From contig NZ_QKTV01000004.1 in the NCBI RefSeq assembly GCF_003362725.1, positions 248,001-312,000 of the forward strand: a stretch of DNA of 64,000 nt, read 5' to 3'. Below are positions 8,524 to 17,688 of this stretch, one piece after another; the first letter of the stretch is position 1; each line of letters starts with the position of its first letter. The notes under the pieces were generated by a model. The model worked only from the letters and a program-made list of their open reading frames with translations, was not told the origin of the DNA and did not search any database. The position numbers were made by a program, and so were the translations under genes. This DNA is from Winogradskyella aurantiaca (GTDB lineage: Bacteria > Bacteroidota > Bacteroidia > Flavobacteriales > Flavobacteriaceae).

Positions 8524-10053
8524 TTACTCTTTTACTAATCTCAAATTTTTTGAAGCTTCTACACCTTGAATCTTAGCAAAGTAAACTCCAGATTTTAGGT
8601 TGGACCCATCGATTGTAAAATCATTCATCGCAGGGCTCATATTAATAACTTCTTTTCCAAGAATATCATAAACCGTTACATTCTCAACAAGAGTAGAACT
8701 ATTGACATTCCATAATCCATTAGTTGGATTAGGATAAATTTTAAATCTATCTTGAGTAAACTGGTCCGTACTTAACAATTGATTATTATGAAAATAGATG
8801 TTATCAAAATAAATTGCATCAAATAATGCGCCTCCAGCACCAGAAGCAACCATAACCAATTGACTTAATACTGCTCTAAGAGAAGCTGGGTTAGAAATTC
8901 CACCACCTGCTTCACCAACATTAAATTGGGAAATTTCAATATCTAAAGAATTCCATTGCCCTTCCGCACCTGGTCCAAATGAATGGATTGCTGCATTAGT
9001 TTCACCAGTCAAATGCCCAGCTGAATGATTGGACAATTTAGGATTCATCACCCCGCCTGTTGGAGTTCCTACAACCCAATAGTCCATGTGGAAGTGAGTC
9101 ATTTGTGAAGCATCTGTTCCAACCTCTAAGTTAAAGCCCATGAAATTATCACCGCTGTACTGTATACCCCAATATTCATCGCCATCAACAGTTCCTGTTG
9201 AAGCTGTTGAAGTATTAGCGGGAACATCAAAATTTGTAGCCGTTAAAGCTTGACTTCCTGCATATGCACCACTATAAACATTAACAACATCTTCTGCTGC
9301 TCTTGCAGGTGGAGTAGGTGCAGCTACTGTAGGAGTGGCTGGAGGATCTGGACAAGCATTGGGGCAAGACCCACCGCAATCAACACCCTCTTCATCGCCA
9401 TCCTGAATACCGTTATCACATGACGGCCCGCTGGAAATAGCATCACCGGCATAGGAAGTGACATCATCGATGTAGGTAGTTGTCATTAAAGCTGAGTTTT
9501 GTCCGCAGCCAGCACACCATCCATCTACATTAGTGTCTAAATTAAATAAAGGGAAGAAAACTATACTGGAAAATTGATCAACAGGAGGATTATATCCAGG
9601 CTGGCCTAAGTCAGCACCAACAGTAAAATCTGCGGTCATTGTTTCCCAACCAGTTCCTCCGTGTGAGACAGAGGTCTTAGATTCATCTGCCGTTGTCGAA
9701 CCGAGGTCACCATCAGCCAATTTCACTAAAAATCTTCTGGGGGTATCTGAATACAACTGAAATGTGACTATTTTGTTTGTCCCAACACCTGTAGTTTCGT
9801 CACGCATGTCAATTTTATTGTTCTGCATAAGCAATTTTGCACCTTGCCAAGGCTGACCTGCAGCCGCTGTAATTAATTCCAAAGACTTGGTGCCCGAACT
9901 AGCTTGAGTTGTAGAACTTGCATCCGCTGATGCACCGCCATTATCGTCAAACCAAGTGACAGATGGTTCAGTCCCCTCAAAGTCTTCTAAAACCACCTGA
10001 GAGAAACTCAGAGCAGACATCAAAAGACAGAGTAAAAAAGTAATTTTTTTCAT
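8524..10053 (-). CDS. T9SS-exported multidomain glycan-binding protein (no catalytic domain seen)
   Basis: 509 residues with a Sec signal peptide (to about residue 19). A beta-sandwich-like module (about 20-205, starting VLEDFEG and ending TTYIDDVTSY) is followed by a six-Cys Gly/Asp-rich linker (about 212-237). A second module (about 250-428) begins after a Pro-rich stretch with AAEDVVNVYSGAY and ends FDNIYFHNN. A type A T9SS sorting domain closes it (FKIYPNPTNG to LRLVKE). No hydrolase signature is visible. The second module resembles modules in the two lipoproteins at 23383 and 29702, so a role in holding glucan at the surface or in the medium is likely. Probably its own transcription unit, with a possible operator at 10124. 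Confidence 0.8.
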   Translation of the reverse strand: MKKITFLLCLLMSALSFSQVVLEDFEGTEPSVTWFDDNGGASADASSTTQASSGTKSLELITAAAGQPWQGAKLLMQNNKIDMRDETTGVGTNKIVTFQLYSDTPRRFLVKLADGDLGSTTADESKTSVSHGGTGWETMTADFTVGADLGQPGYNPPVDQFSSIVFFPLFNLDTNVDGWCAGCGQNSALMTTTYIDDVTSYAGDAISSGPSCDNGIQDGDEEGVDCGGSCPNACPDPPATPTVAAPTPPARAAEDVVNVYSGAYAGSQALTATNFDVPANTSTASTGTVDGDEYWGIQYSGDNFMGFNLEVGTDASQMTHFHMDYWVVGTPTGGVMNPKLSNHSAGHLTGETNAAIHSFGPGAEGQWNSLDIEISQFNVGEAGGGISNPASLRAVLSQLVMVASGAGGALFDAIYFDNIYFHNNQLLSTDQFTQDRFKIYPNPTNGLWNVNSSTLVENVTVYDILGKEVINMSPAMNDFTIDGSNLKSGVYFAKIQGVEASKNLRLVKE

Positions 10054-10123
10054 GTTTAATTTGTATAAGTTAATTTTTCTTTAAAAATAGATAAATATAG
10101 GCCATATAATAGGCGTATAATAC

Positions 10124-10142
10124 CTATACACAACCCATACAA
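10124..10142 (-). promoter_or_regulatory. Direct-repeat operator candidate upstream of the T9SS binding protein
   Basis: On the minus strand TTGTAT-N6-TGTATAG lies 70 bases before the start codon. The repeated TGTAT/TTGTAT halves are one helical turn (11 bp) apart. The same arrangement occurs 62 bases before susC (36239-36257). Confidence 0.45.
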
Positions 10143-10228
10143 ATAGCTAATTTTGCAATAAATTAAGGATAATTTTTAGTTTTTGCTAATTTTTAAAGAT
10201 GAAGATTGCTAAAAACTAAAATCTATAA

Positions 10229-10240
10229 GAATCTAGATTC
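10229..10240. other. 12-bp perfect palindrome
   Basis: GAATCTAGATTC, in the 212-base gap between the FG-GAP lipoprotein gene and the T9SS protein gene. It overlaps a looser CGAAT...ATTCG inverted repeat (10240-10259). It could be a regulator site; no function can be assigned. The gap holds no reading frame. Confidence 0.3.
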
Positions 10241-10265
10241 GAATAAATACGGAAATTCGTTTTTT

Positions 10266-13200
10266 TTAATATTTGAATATGTAGGGCTTTGAATTATTAT
10301 TAGTAACCACTAAGTGCGGACTATTTTTTATACTTATTCTCTCTACATTTCTACTATCCTCCGGTACATAGAAACCGCTTTCAAGTGGAGGAATAAATTC
10401 AAAAGAATTTTTCCCTTTTCCTAATAAAATGGCTCCATAACCAGCATCATAACGCGTAGTTTCCACCTCTACACCATAATGATTCCCTGCTACAAGAATA
10501 TCCATTTTACCATCACCATTAAAATCTTCAACTACGGCAGATTTAATTGGAGAAATCTGCACTTCATTTGGTAATGCTAACTGGGTGAATGATTCTCCTT
10601 CATTAATTAAAATTGTACTAGAGAAATCTTTGATTTCATATACAACAGCATCCTCAATTTTATCTTCTGGCAGAATGTCTATCAAATTAGAGGACGCAAA
10701 GCTATGGTAGTCTTTAAATTTTTCAGAGACATAGGGCATTTGCTGGCTTGTGCATTCCCGACCCCTAACTGGTACATAATCATCTTTGTAGAACTTTGCC
10801 AATACTACATCATTTGTTCCATTTTGATCAAAATCATTGGCATACACCTTGAAGGGATGTTCCTCTGAAGCTTTAAATTTGTTATTTAGTCCAAGATTAC
10901 CAATTACATAATCCTGATCACCATCCCCATCCAGATCTCCTTTGGTGATCGACCACCAAATTCCTCGTGTATCACTTAGACCAAACTCTAATGAAACATC
11001 CTCAAAATCCCCACCCTCATTTTCCAATAAAGTGATATTCATCCATTCTCCTACTATAATCAAATCCTCATCTCCATCAGAATCAAAATCAGTAAACTCA
11101 GCATCTGTAACCATACCCAAATTACTAAGCCTAGGCGCATTTTGTGATTCAACAAATTTTCCATTGTTATTGATCAGAAGGTAACTAGTTGCTGGAAACG
11201 CATATTTTCCAGAAATAAGTCGTGTTCCAACAAAGATATCAAGATCACCATCGCTATCGACATCTGCAGTCTTTACGCAACCCGAGCTTTCAAAAATTTC
11301 TGGTAAAACCTCAACACTTTTTGAGAATTGTCCATAACCATCGTTAATGTATAATCTGTCTTGAAGTAGTGGATGTCCTTGATCATATTCATTACCACCG
11401 CTCGCCACATATAAATCCAAGTCATTGTCACTGTCCACATCGATGAAAAGACAACCCATATCCTCAGACATTCTATCTCTAGTCCAAGGTTGGGACTCAC
11501 TTAATCGGAAATTTCCATTACCGTTTTGAATATAGAGTTCACCACTTTGTCCAAGCGCCCCCCCAATAAATATATCTTCCAAACCATCACCATTGACGTC
11601 GGCCACACTTGAAAAAGGTCCATTCTCAGAAAGTTTATGTGGTAAAAGAATTTGTTCCTGAAAATCATTATGCAAGTTCTCTTTATGTTCATAATTTAAC
11701 CCTACCTTGCCTGTAGGAATTGATGCAAATAGAGTTTCTGCAGTAGTCTTAGTCCTTTCTTCAAACGATGCATTTGAATGATTAACTTCAATTTCTTGGT
11801 TGGCCGTAATTTCTCGAAGAACATTCACTTTACCGTCAAACCAATATACTTTGAGGCTATCAATCTTAGTTTGCTTACCAAGACCAAAGAAGGCCTTGCT
11901 ATCAACAGAAGATATAAAACCTCTTGTTAAAACATTTTCAACTACCTGAATGTCATCTTTATAATAAATTTCAGCTCTTGCACCAATACCAAACACATTT
12001 TTTTCTGGGCCATTAAAACTAACCGTTAGAAAATTTCCGTTTGATTTATTCTTGTAAATAAAGGCAGGAGAATCTATGTTGTTCGTCACCACATCCAAAT
12101 CACCATCATTATCCAAATCTCCATAGGCCATGCCGTTAGAAAAACTTGGGGTTCCAAATCCCCAATCCTCAGTAACCTTTCTAAACTTGTGCTCTCCTAT
12201 ATTTTTAAAAGCATAATTAGAAACAGGCTGGGATGGTGTTTCCTGGCTCAATTTAAATAAATCCTCTGCAGTAGAATTTTTGCCCAAATTTTGAACCTTG
12301 TTTCTATAATCATTATTATCAACATCCTTCTTAATTCCATTTGACACAATAATGTCTTTTAGACCATCATTATCCAAATCAACCAATAAGCTTGCCCAAC
12401 TCCAATCTGTGTATGAAATACCAGCCATATTTCCAATATCTGAAAACGTGCCCATTCCGTTATTAATTTGGAGTGTATTGGCCATATATTGGTAATGGGC
12501 TCCTGCATCTACCATTGCCTCAAACGCTTCTGTACTCATTGAGGCCATGTTTGTTTTAGAACGGTAATGGTCCTCCGGCGTCATGTCTGTTGTAATCAAA
12601 TCGATTAGCCCGTCATTATTAATATCACCAGTATCTGAACCCATACTCAATTGAGTAATATGCTTTAATTTTTCATTAATTACGTTTGTAAAGGTCCCAT
12701 CACCATTATTGTAATACATGAAATCAGGCTCGGCGTAATCATTAGCTACATATAAATCCATCCATCCATCATTATTGAAATCTGAAGCATTGACGCTTAA
12801 CCCATAAGCAATATCTTGAGAAATTCCAGATTCCAAGGATACATTTTTATAATAACCATTGTCATTCCTATATAACCGATCCTTAAAAAACTTAAATTGA
12901 TTTTGAGGAATTTTATTTAATAACAAAACCTTTTTATCTGCTACCTGATTAACCTGGTACATGTCCAAGTCACCATCATTATCCATATCAAAAAACACAG
13001 CTTGAGTTGAAAACCCAACATCCGCGAGTCCATATTTTTGAGCAGACTCTGTAAAGGTCAAATCACGATTATTTATGAAAAGTTGATTTTGTCGGTCACT
13101 AGGTTTTGCCGAAATTCCATTTCGGCTAACATAAATATCCAGGTAACCATCGGCATTAACATCTGCCATGGTAACTCCCCACGTCCAACCTGAGTTTCTT

Positions 13201-13550
13201 GCAATTCTTGATTCTTTAGTAATGTCTTCAAACTTAAATTCTCCTTTATTTAGAAATAATCGGTCCTCAACCTGATTTCCTCCAAAAAATATATCGGGCA
13301 ATCCATCATTATTGATATCACCTATAGCTACTCCTGAACCAACATACATTTGGCTATAGTAGTAATGATTAAAATAGGTGGATTCCCTTATGGTATTTTC
13401 AAAATCTATTCCTGTCTGGTCTGCTGCTAACAATTCAAAACCACCAATTAACTCAGATGGATATAAATCTCTTTTTGGACTCTTTGAACATGAGTTTAGA
13501 ACAATCAAACTTATCACTATGGATAGAAAAAATGGGACACTCTTCATCAT
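10266..13550 (-). CDS. FG-GAP/VCBS repeat lipoprotein with ASPIC/UnbV domain
   Basis: A 1094-residue lipoprotein (lipobox VLNSC, Cys 21). It contains about fourteen acidic calcium-loop repeats of the DxDxDGxxD type, for example DINNDGLPDIF, DFNNDGWMDLY, DLDGDGDQDY and DFNGDGKMDIL, which suggest one or two beta-propellers of integrin-alpha type. Between the two groups lies a UnbV/ASPIC-like stretch (GIGARAEIYY to VYWFDGK). Proteins of this type commonly accompany SusC/SusD loci, but their job is not established; surface binding or scaffolding is plausible. It lies between the hydrolase operon and the T9SS-exported protein, all on the minus strand. Two Met codons start the frame; either could be used. 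Confidence 0.85.
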   Translation of the reverse strand: MMKSVPFFLSIVISLIVLNSCSKSPKRDLYPSELIGGFELLAADQTGIDFENTIRESTYFNHYYYSQMYVGSGVAIGDINNDGLPDIFFGGNQVEDRLFLNKGEFKFEDITKESRIARNSGWTWGVTMADVNADGYLDIYVSRNGISAKPSDRQNQLFINNRDLTFTESAQKYGLADVGFSTQAVFFDMDNDGDLDMYQVNQVADKKVLLLNKIPQNQFKFFKDRLYRNDNGYYKNVSLESGISQDIAYGLSVNASDFNNDGWMDLYVANDYAEPDFMYYNNGDGTFTNVINEKLKHITQLSMGSDTGDINNDGLIDLITTDMTPEDHYRSKTNMASMSTEAFEAMVDAGAHYQYMANTLQINNGMGTFSDIGNMAGISYTDWSWASLLVDLDNDGLKDIIVSNGIKKDVDNNDYRNKVQNLGKNSTAEDLFKLSQETPSQPVSNYAFKNIGEHKFRKVTEDWGFGTPSFSNGMAYGDLDNDGDLDVVTNNIDSPAFIYKNKSNGNFLTVSFNGPEKNVFGIGARAEIYYKDDIQVVENVLTRGFISSVDSKAFFGLGKQTKIDSLKVYWFDGKVNVLREITANQEIEVNHSNASFEERTKTTAETLFASIPTGKVGLNYEHKENLHNDFQEQILLPHKLSENGPFSSVADVNGDGLEDIFIGGALGQSGELYIQNGNGNFRLSESQPWTRDRMSEDMGCLFIDVDSDNDLDLYVASGGNEYDQGHPLLQDRLYINDGYGQFSKSVEVLPEIFESSGCVKTADVDSDGDLDIFVGTRLISGKYAFPATSYLLINNNGKFVESQNAPRLSNLGMVTDAEFTDFDSDGDEDLIIVGEWMNITLLENEGGDFEDVSLEFGLSDTRGIWWSITKGDLDGDGDQDYVIGNLGLNNKFKASEEHPFKVYANDFDQNGTNDVVLAKFYKDDYVPVRGRECTSQQMPYVSEKFKDYHSFASSNLIDILPEDKIEDAVVYEIKDFSSTILINEGESFTQLALPNEVQISPIKSAVVEDFNGDGKMDILVAGNHYGVEVETTRYDAGYGAILLGKGKNSFEFIPPLESGFYVPEDSRNVERISIKNSPHLVVTNNNSKPYIFKY

Positions 13551-13605
13551 TAATCTAGTTTTTCATTGACTGCTAAATATACTGAATTACACCTGTTATA
13601 ATCAT

Positions 13606-13640
13606 AAAAAAAGCCTATTTACTAATTAATAAATAGGCTT
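13606..13640 (-). terminator. Intrinsic terminator after the cytoplasmic GH17 gene
   Basis: An 11-bp perfect stem (13611-13621 with 13630-13640), 8-base loop, followed on the minus strand by seven T (13606-13612). It ends the main hydrolase/transporter operon 19 bases beyond the GH17 stop. Confidence 0.88.
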
Positions 13641-13658
13641 AACTATTGTGACTAATTC

Positions 13659-14567
13659 TCAAAACTTCAATTCCTCATGCTTGTCCCAAAGCCCCCAATA
13701 AGCTCCAACATCACCTTCAGCGCCTACCTTCCATGACTCATCAAATGACGAAAAATAGAAGATATCAATATCATCTGCTTTGGACCAGGCCTGTGTGTTT
13801 ATAAAATAGGTCATGGCATTCACATCTGAAGGTTCAGAACTTCGTAATGCTTCACCCATGTTCGGCCAACCGGTTTCCGTAATAATTACCTTTTTACCTT
13901 TTCCAGCTCCGACCGCCTGTGCAAACATATTCTGCATATGGTTCAAGGAGTACTCTATAGGACAACCCTCCCAAAAAGGGTAGCAATTACTCAAAATCAC
14001 ATCACTGATCTCAACCAATTCGGGATGCGCAGAGAATTCATAATAGGCATCTACATAACCAACAGGAATCCCAGGAATGGCATCTTTAACCCTTTGAATA
14101 TATCCTAGTAATTGTTCCAGAGTTAAATCGTTTCGGTACAACACCTCATTTCCAACAGCAGCAATATCCACAACACCCTCACGCGCTAGTTGTATTAAAC
14201 CCTCAATTTCCTTTTCATTATCCTCCATATCGTCACCTAACCAGGCTCCAACCATAGTCTTTAAGCCATGTTTATGCGCCATTCTCGGTACATGCTCATT
14301 TCCTTCAATACAAGAAAATGATCGTACCCATTTGGTATAAGGTTTCATGATTTTAATGCGTCTCTCAACCTGCTCAATAGTAATAACGTCGCCTGGGCTT
14401 TGCCCATCCTCATACATACTAAAACACAAACCATGCATTCCTGAATCCAGTGTTTTTCTCCACAATGCTTTTAACTCTTCTAGTGAGTACCCTGATAAGT
14501 CTAAGGCACCCTGCTGCTTAAACTTTAAAACTTCTTCGTTAAAAAAACGATCGTATCTATAAGACAT
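13659..14567 (-). CDS. GH17-family beta-1,3-glucan-active enzyme without signal peptide
   Basis: A 302-residue (beta/alpha)8 enzyme of family GH17. AAVGNEVLY holds the acid/base (E141) and IITETGWP the nucleophile (E231); both are the family signatures. GH17 members hydrolyse or transglycosylate beta-1,3-glucans. No signal peptide or lipobox is present (MSYRYDRFFN), so it should be cytoplasmic. It is 9 bases after the sugar symporter gene, which fits action on imported oligosaccharides. It is last in the operon, just before a terminator. Whether it is a hydrolase or a transglycosylase cannot be judged from sequence. Confidence 0.88.
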   Translation of the reverse strand: MSYRYDRFFNEEVLKFKQQGALDLSGYSLEELKALWRKTLDSGMHGLCFSMYEDGQSPGDVITIEQVERRIKIMKPYTKWVRSFSCIEGNEHVPRMAHKHGLKTMVGAWLGDDMEDNEKEIEGLIQLAREGVVDIAAVGNEVLYRNDLTLEQLLGYIQRVKDAIPGIPVGYVDAYYEFSAHPELVEISDVILSNCYPFWEGCPIEYSLNHMQNMFAQAVGAGKGKKVIITETGWPNMGEALRSSEPSDVNAMTYFINTQAWSKADDIDIFYFSSFDESWKVGAEGDVGAYWGLWDKHEELKF

Positions 14568-14576
14568 ATTTTTAAA

Positions 14577-16142
14577 TTATAACTTTCCTCTTCGTTCTAT
14601 TAGTTTTGCTTTAATCTCACGCGCGCGCTCTTCATTGAGGCTGTATTTCCACATAACCCAAACCGCAAGTGCTGCGGTCAAAGAAGGCACAATGATATCG
14701 GCAATTCTTAAATTATTCATAGTTTCAAGTGACTGTTCCGTCACATTTGGATCAAATCCAACAATTTTTAAAATAACCCCACCAAGCACCAACGCAATGG
14801 ATTGGCCAATTTTTACCATCAACCAGTAGATGGCACCAAAGGTGCCCTCTTTACGAGGCATGCCATTTTCCAATTCATCCAAATCACAGACGTCTGCGGT
14901 CATACTCATCATAAGTGTGAACAATCCTCCCATTCCAAAAGCGAACAACGGGATTGGTACAAATATTAGCCATGGGATTTCGCTACCTGGATCAATACTA
15001 AACCAGGACATCCCTATAGAATCTAAAACAGGGTTAAGTGATTCAAAAATAGATCCAACACCCGCGTTTAAACTTTGACCCAAACTTGTTTGTGCAAATT
15101 GTGCATTCAAATCCTTATCAAAGCCCCACCATTTTAATACGTATCCGATTATTGATAATACAGTTGAAATAATAAATGCGTTCTTCTTTCCCCATCTATT
15201 GGCCATTCTTGAAATAATAGGAATGACAATAAATGCTGTAATCATTGCATTTATGGTATTAAACCATGCTGGCCATGTACCAGCTAATTCATAGCTCCCG
15301 CTATACATGTAAAATACAATTATAAAAACACCAAAAGCAGCTACTAACTGGAACCCATTAAACACCAAAAAAGTTGCTCCACAGAGTTTCATAAAGGGTT
15401 TGTTTTTGGATACTTGTAAAATACCCTGCCATAAATCTTTTAGGTTACTGACCAGTGATTTCAAATTAATCTCTTTACGATTCTCCATGTTGGCCGAATC
15501 AATTCCTCGACAAAAAATTGCTGGTAATATTCCAAATACAATACACATAGCTCCTACAATTAAGGCCATGGTGCGAACACCTTCTGTTTGTGTGTTAAAG
15601 GTGTTACTATCGGGAATTATCACATACAACCAGGGCACAATCATCCAGGCAATTTGTCCCATGGTGTTTGAGAACGCCATTAGTCGTGTGCGCTCATTAT
15701 AATCAGGTGTCATCTCGTAACCAAGTCCAACTAAGGGTGTAGCGAACATTGTGTTTCCAATAAGGAATAGCAATTGCAACACCATCACATGCCAAATGAT
15801 GTATGATTGTGAGGCATTATCATCTATCTGCCACATCAGGAAAAACAAAATTCCGCTAATGATTGCCCCAACAAAAATATAAGGTCTTCGTCTTCCCCAT
15901 TTAGACTTGGTATTGTCTGAAATGAAGCCCATAATTGGATCTGTTATGGAATCGAAAATTCTTGGCAACCCTCCTAATAATCCAGCCCAAAGAGGGTCTA
16001 CCCCCCATGCGGTTAAAAGAAAAAATTGAATAAATACACCTAGTGTACCAGGTAAAATATTTAGAATAAAGTGTCCAGCACCGAAGGCGGCCTTTTGGCC
16101 AACAGGCACTTTGTCTCTGGAAGCTGTTTCTATTTGCGACAT
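14577..16142 (-). CDS. GPH-family sugar:cation symporter (MelB-like MFS)
   Basis: A 521-residue membrane protein with about twelve hydrophobic segments. The first loop has the glycoside-pentoside-hexuronide signature (FDSITDPIMGFISDNTKSKWGRRRPYI). It should carry glucose or short glucan oligosaccharides across the inner membrane using a cation gradient. The central region has an extra hydrophilic loop (about residues 330-385). Its place between GH30 and the cytoplasmic GH17, with 9-27 base spacing, supports import of the products of this locus. Confidence 0.9.
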   Translation of the reverse strand: MSQIETASRDKVPVGQKAAFGAGHFILNILPGTLGVFIQFFLLTAWGVDPLWAGLLGGLPRIFDSITDPIMGFISDNTKSKWGRRRPYIFVGAIISGILFFLMWQIDDNASQSYIIWHVMVLQLLFLIGNTMFATPLVGLGYEMTPDYNERTRLMAFSNTMGQIAWMIVPWLYVIIPDSNTFNTQTEGVRTMALIVGAMCIVFGILPAIFCRGIDSANMENRKEINLKSLVSNLKDLWQGILQVSKNKPFMKLCGATFLVFNGFQLVAAFGVFIIVFYMYSGSYELAGTWPAWFNTINAMITAFIVIPIISRMANRWGKKNAFIISTVLSIIGYVLKWWGFDKDLNAQFAQTSLGQSLNAGVGSIFESLNPVLDSIGMSWFSIDPGSEIPWLIFVPIPLFAFGMGGLFTLMMSMTADVCDLDELENGMPRKEGTFGAIYWLMVKIGQSIALVLGGVILKIVGFDPNVTEQSLETMNNLRIADIIVPSLTAALAVWVMWKYSLNEERAREIKAKLIERRGKL

Positions 16143-16169
16143 AGTTTAGTTAGTTAATTGCATCAAGTT

Positions 16170-17669
16170 TTAGGACGATTTAGGGATGTTTATCGTTTGT
16201 ATGGCCTTGGCATCTATTTCTAGACTCACAATCTGACCATTAAGACTAAGCTGAAATGCTTTTTTATTCTCATTATCGTTAAAGACTACTACGGCTATTG
16301 AACCATCAGGATTTTGTACTGCAGTAATCATTAAACTAGATTCTTTAGAAGTACTAATATCAATTACCTGAGCCCCTGGCCTAATGAATTTGCTAAAATG
16401 GGTCATGGTGTAATAAAGCGGTGTATAGTAGACCTCATCGGCGTCTGGATCAACTATAACTGGTGCTACACACCAATTTTTAAACCAGTTAGGACCCCCC
16501 TGACGATCTAATACCATATTCCAATCTACCCAGCCATCAACCCAGTTATTAAGGCAACCAATAATATCTCTGGCATATCTGTATACAGGCACATATTTTG
16601 GATGCAAGTATTTCTTATCCTCTGGAGCCCAATCGAAACCCCAATCCGTTGCCTCTTTGCTCCAGTACCAATTGTCATCTTTCCATTTGGGTACTTCTGC
16701 ATCCACACATGCTTCTGTTTGAATTAAATACTTATTGGGAACCTTTCGGTGTGCATACTGTAACTCTTCGGGGAAATAATCATAGGTACTCTCATACCAA
16801 TGAATGGCAGTACCAGCATAATATTTTGAAGAGATCTCGTCTCGATACATTTCGTCTACCCATTCTTTTAAGTCGGCACGATTTTGATCATACCCTAGAA
16901 TAACCAAGTCCCCTTTACCATCGGCTTCAAGCCTAGGACCTAGATGATTGGATACAAAATCCGTCATCTCTTCAGGTGTAAAATGCATACTCTCCCAATT
17001 GTTTCCGTTTCCTAGTGGTTCATTTATGACTGTAAACCCCCAAATGTCTATACCTTCTGCTTTGTATGCATCAACATATTTGGAAAAAAACAACGCCCAG
17101 GTATCATTGTACTCTGGTAATAATTTACCACCAACATAGTTCTTATTATCTTTCATCCATGGTGGCGCTGTCCAGGGCGATGCAAAAATTCTAAAGCCAT
17201 CCTCAGAAGCCGCTTGTGCTTCTTTTATAAATGGAATTAAATCATCTTTATCTTCGTCTATATTGAAATGCTCAAGCTTTACATCATCTTCAACCGGAGC
17301 ATAGGAATAATTAGACACTGAAAAATCACAAGAATTCATATGAGTCCTTGTTAACGAATAATTGGAACCTTCCTTTGAAAAATAGGCTTTAATAATTTCG
17401 TTTCTGTTTTCCGTACTCAACTGGTTGAGGAGATGAGCAGAAGCTTCTGTAAAGGCACCTCCAAAGCCAGTAATAGTTTGATATGTCTTATTCGTATTAA
17501 GTGTTAACATAAGATCAGGTTCCTGCTCAGTATTAGGTTGGACTCTGGTTAACTTATTACCAGCAGCTGATGTTTCGTAAACCTCTATTTCTAATTCCTG
17601 TGTACTGTCATTACAACTCATAATAACTAATGATATGACCAGACTAATTAATTGAACCCTATATCTCAT
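16170..17669 (-). CDS. GH30-family beta-glucanase lipoprotein (likely beta-1,6-active)
   Basis: A 499-residue lipoprotein (lipobox VIMSC, Cys 19). The GH30 barrel starts TITGFGGAFTEASA; TVINEPLG holds the acid/base (E217) and LIQTEACVD the nucleophile (E319). A short beta-sandwich ends the protein, as usual for the family. GH30 enzymes in glucan loci cleave beta-1,6 linkages such as laminarin branches; the subfamily is inferred from context. The residues after the Cys (NDST) are less acidic than in the binding lipoproteins, so it may stay in the periplasm. It follows the GH17 lipoprotein gene by 19 bases. Confidence 0.9.
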   Translation of the reverse strand: MRYRVQLISLVISLVIMSCNDSTQELEIEVYETSAAGNKLTRVQPNTEQEPDLMLTLNTNKTYQTITGFGGAFTEASAHLLNQLSTENRNEIIKAYFSKEGSNYSLTRTHMNSCDFSVSNYSYAPVEDDVKLEHFNIDEDKDDLIPFIKEAQAASEDGFRIFASPWTAPPWMKDNKNYVGGKLLPEYNDTWALFFSKYVDAYKAEGIDIWGFTVINEPLGNGNNWESMHFTPEEMTDFVSNHLGPRLEADGKGDLVILGYDQNRADLKEWVDEMYRDEISSKYYAGTAIHWYESTYDYFPEELQYAHRKVPNKYLIQTEACVDAEVPKWKDDNWYWSKEATDWGFDWAPEDKKYLHPKYVPVYRYARDIIGCLNNWVDGWVDWNMVLDRQGGPNWFKNWCVAPVIVDPDADEVYYTPLYYTMTHFSKFIRPGAQVIDISTSKESSLMITAVQNPDGSIAVVVFNDNENKKAFQLSLNGQIVSLEIDAKAIQTINIPKSS

Positions 17670-17688
17670 TTATCATCTTATTTGATCC

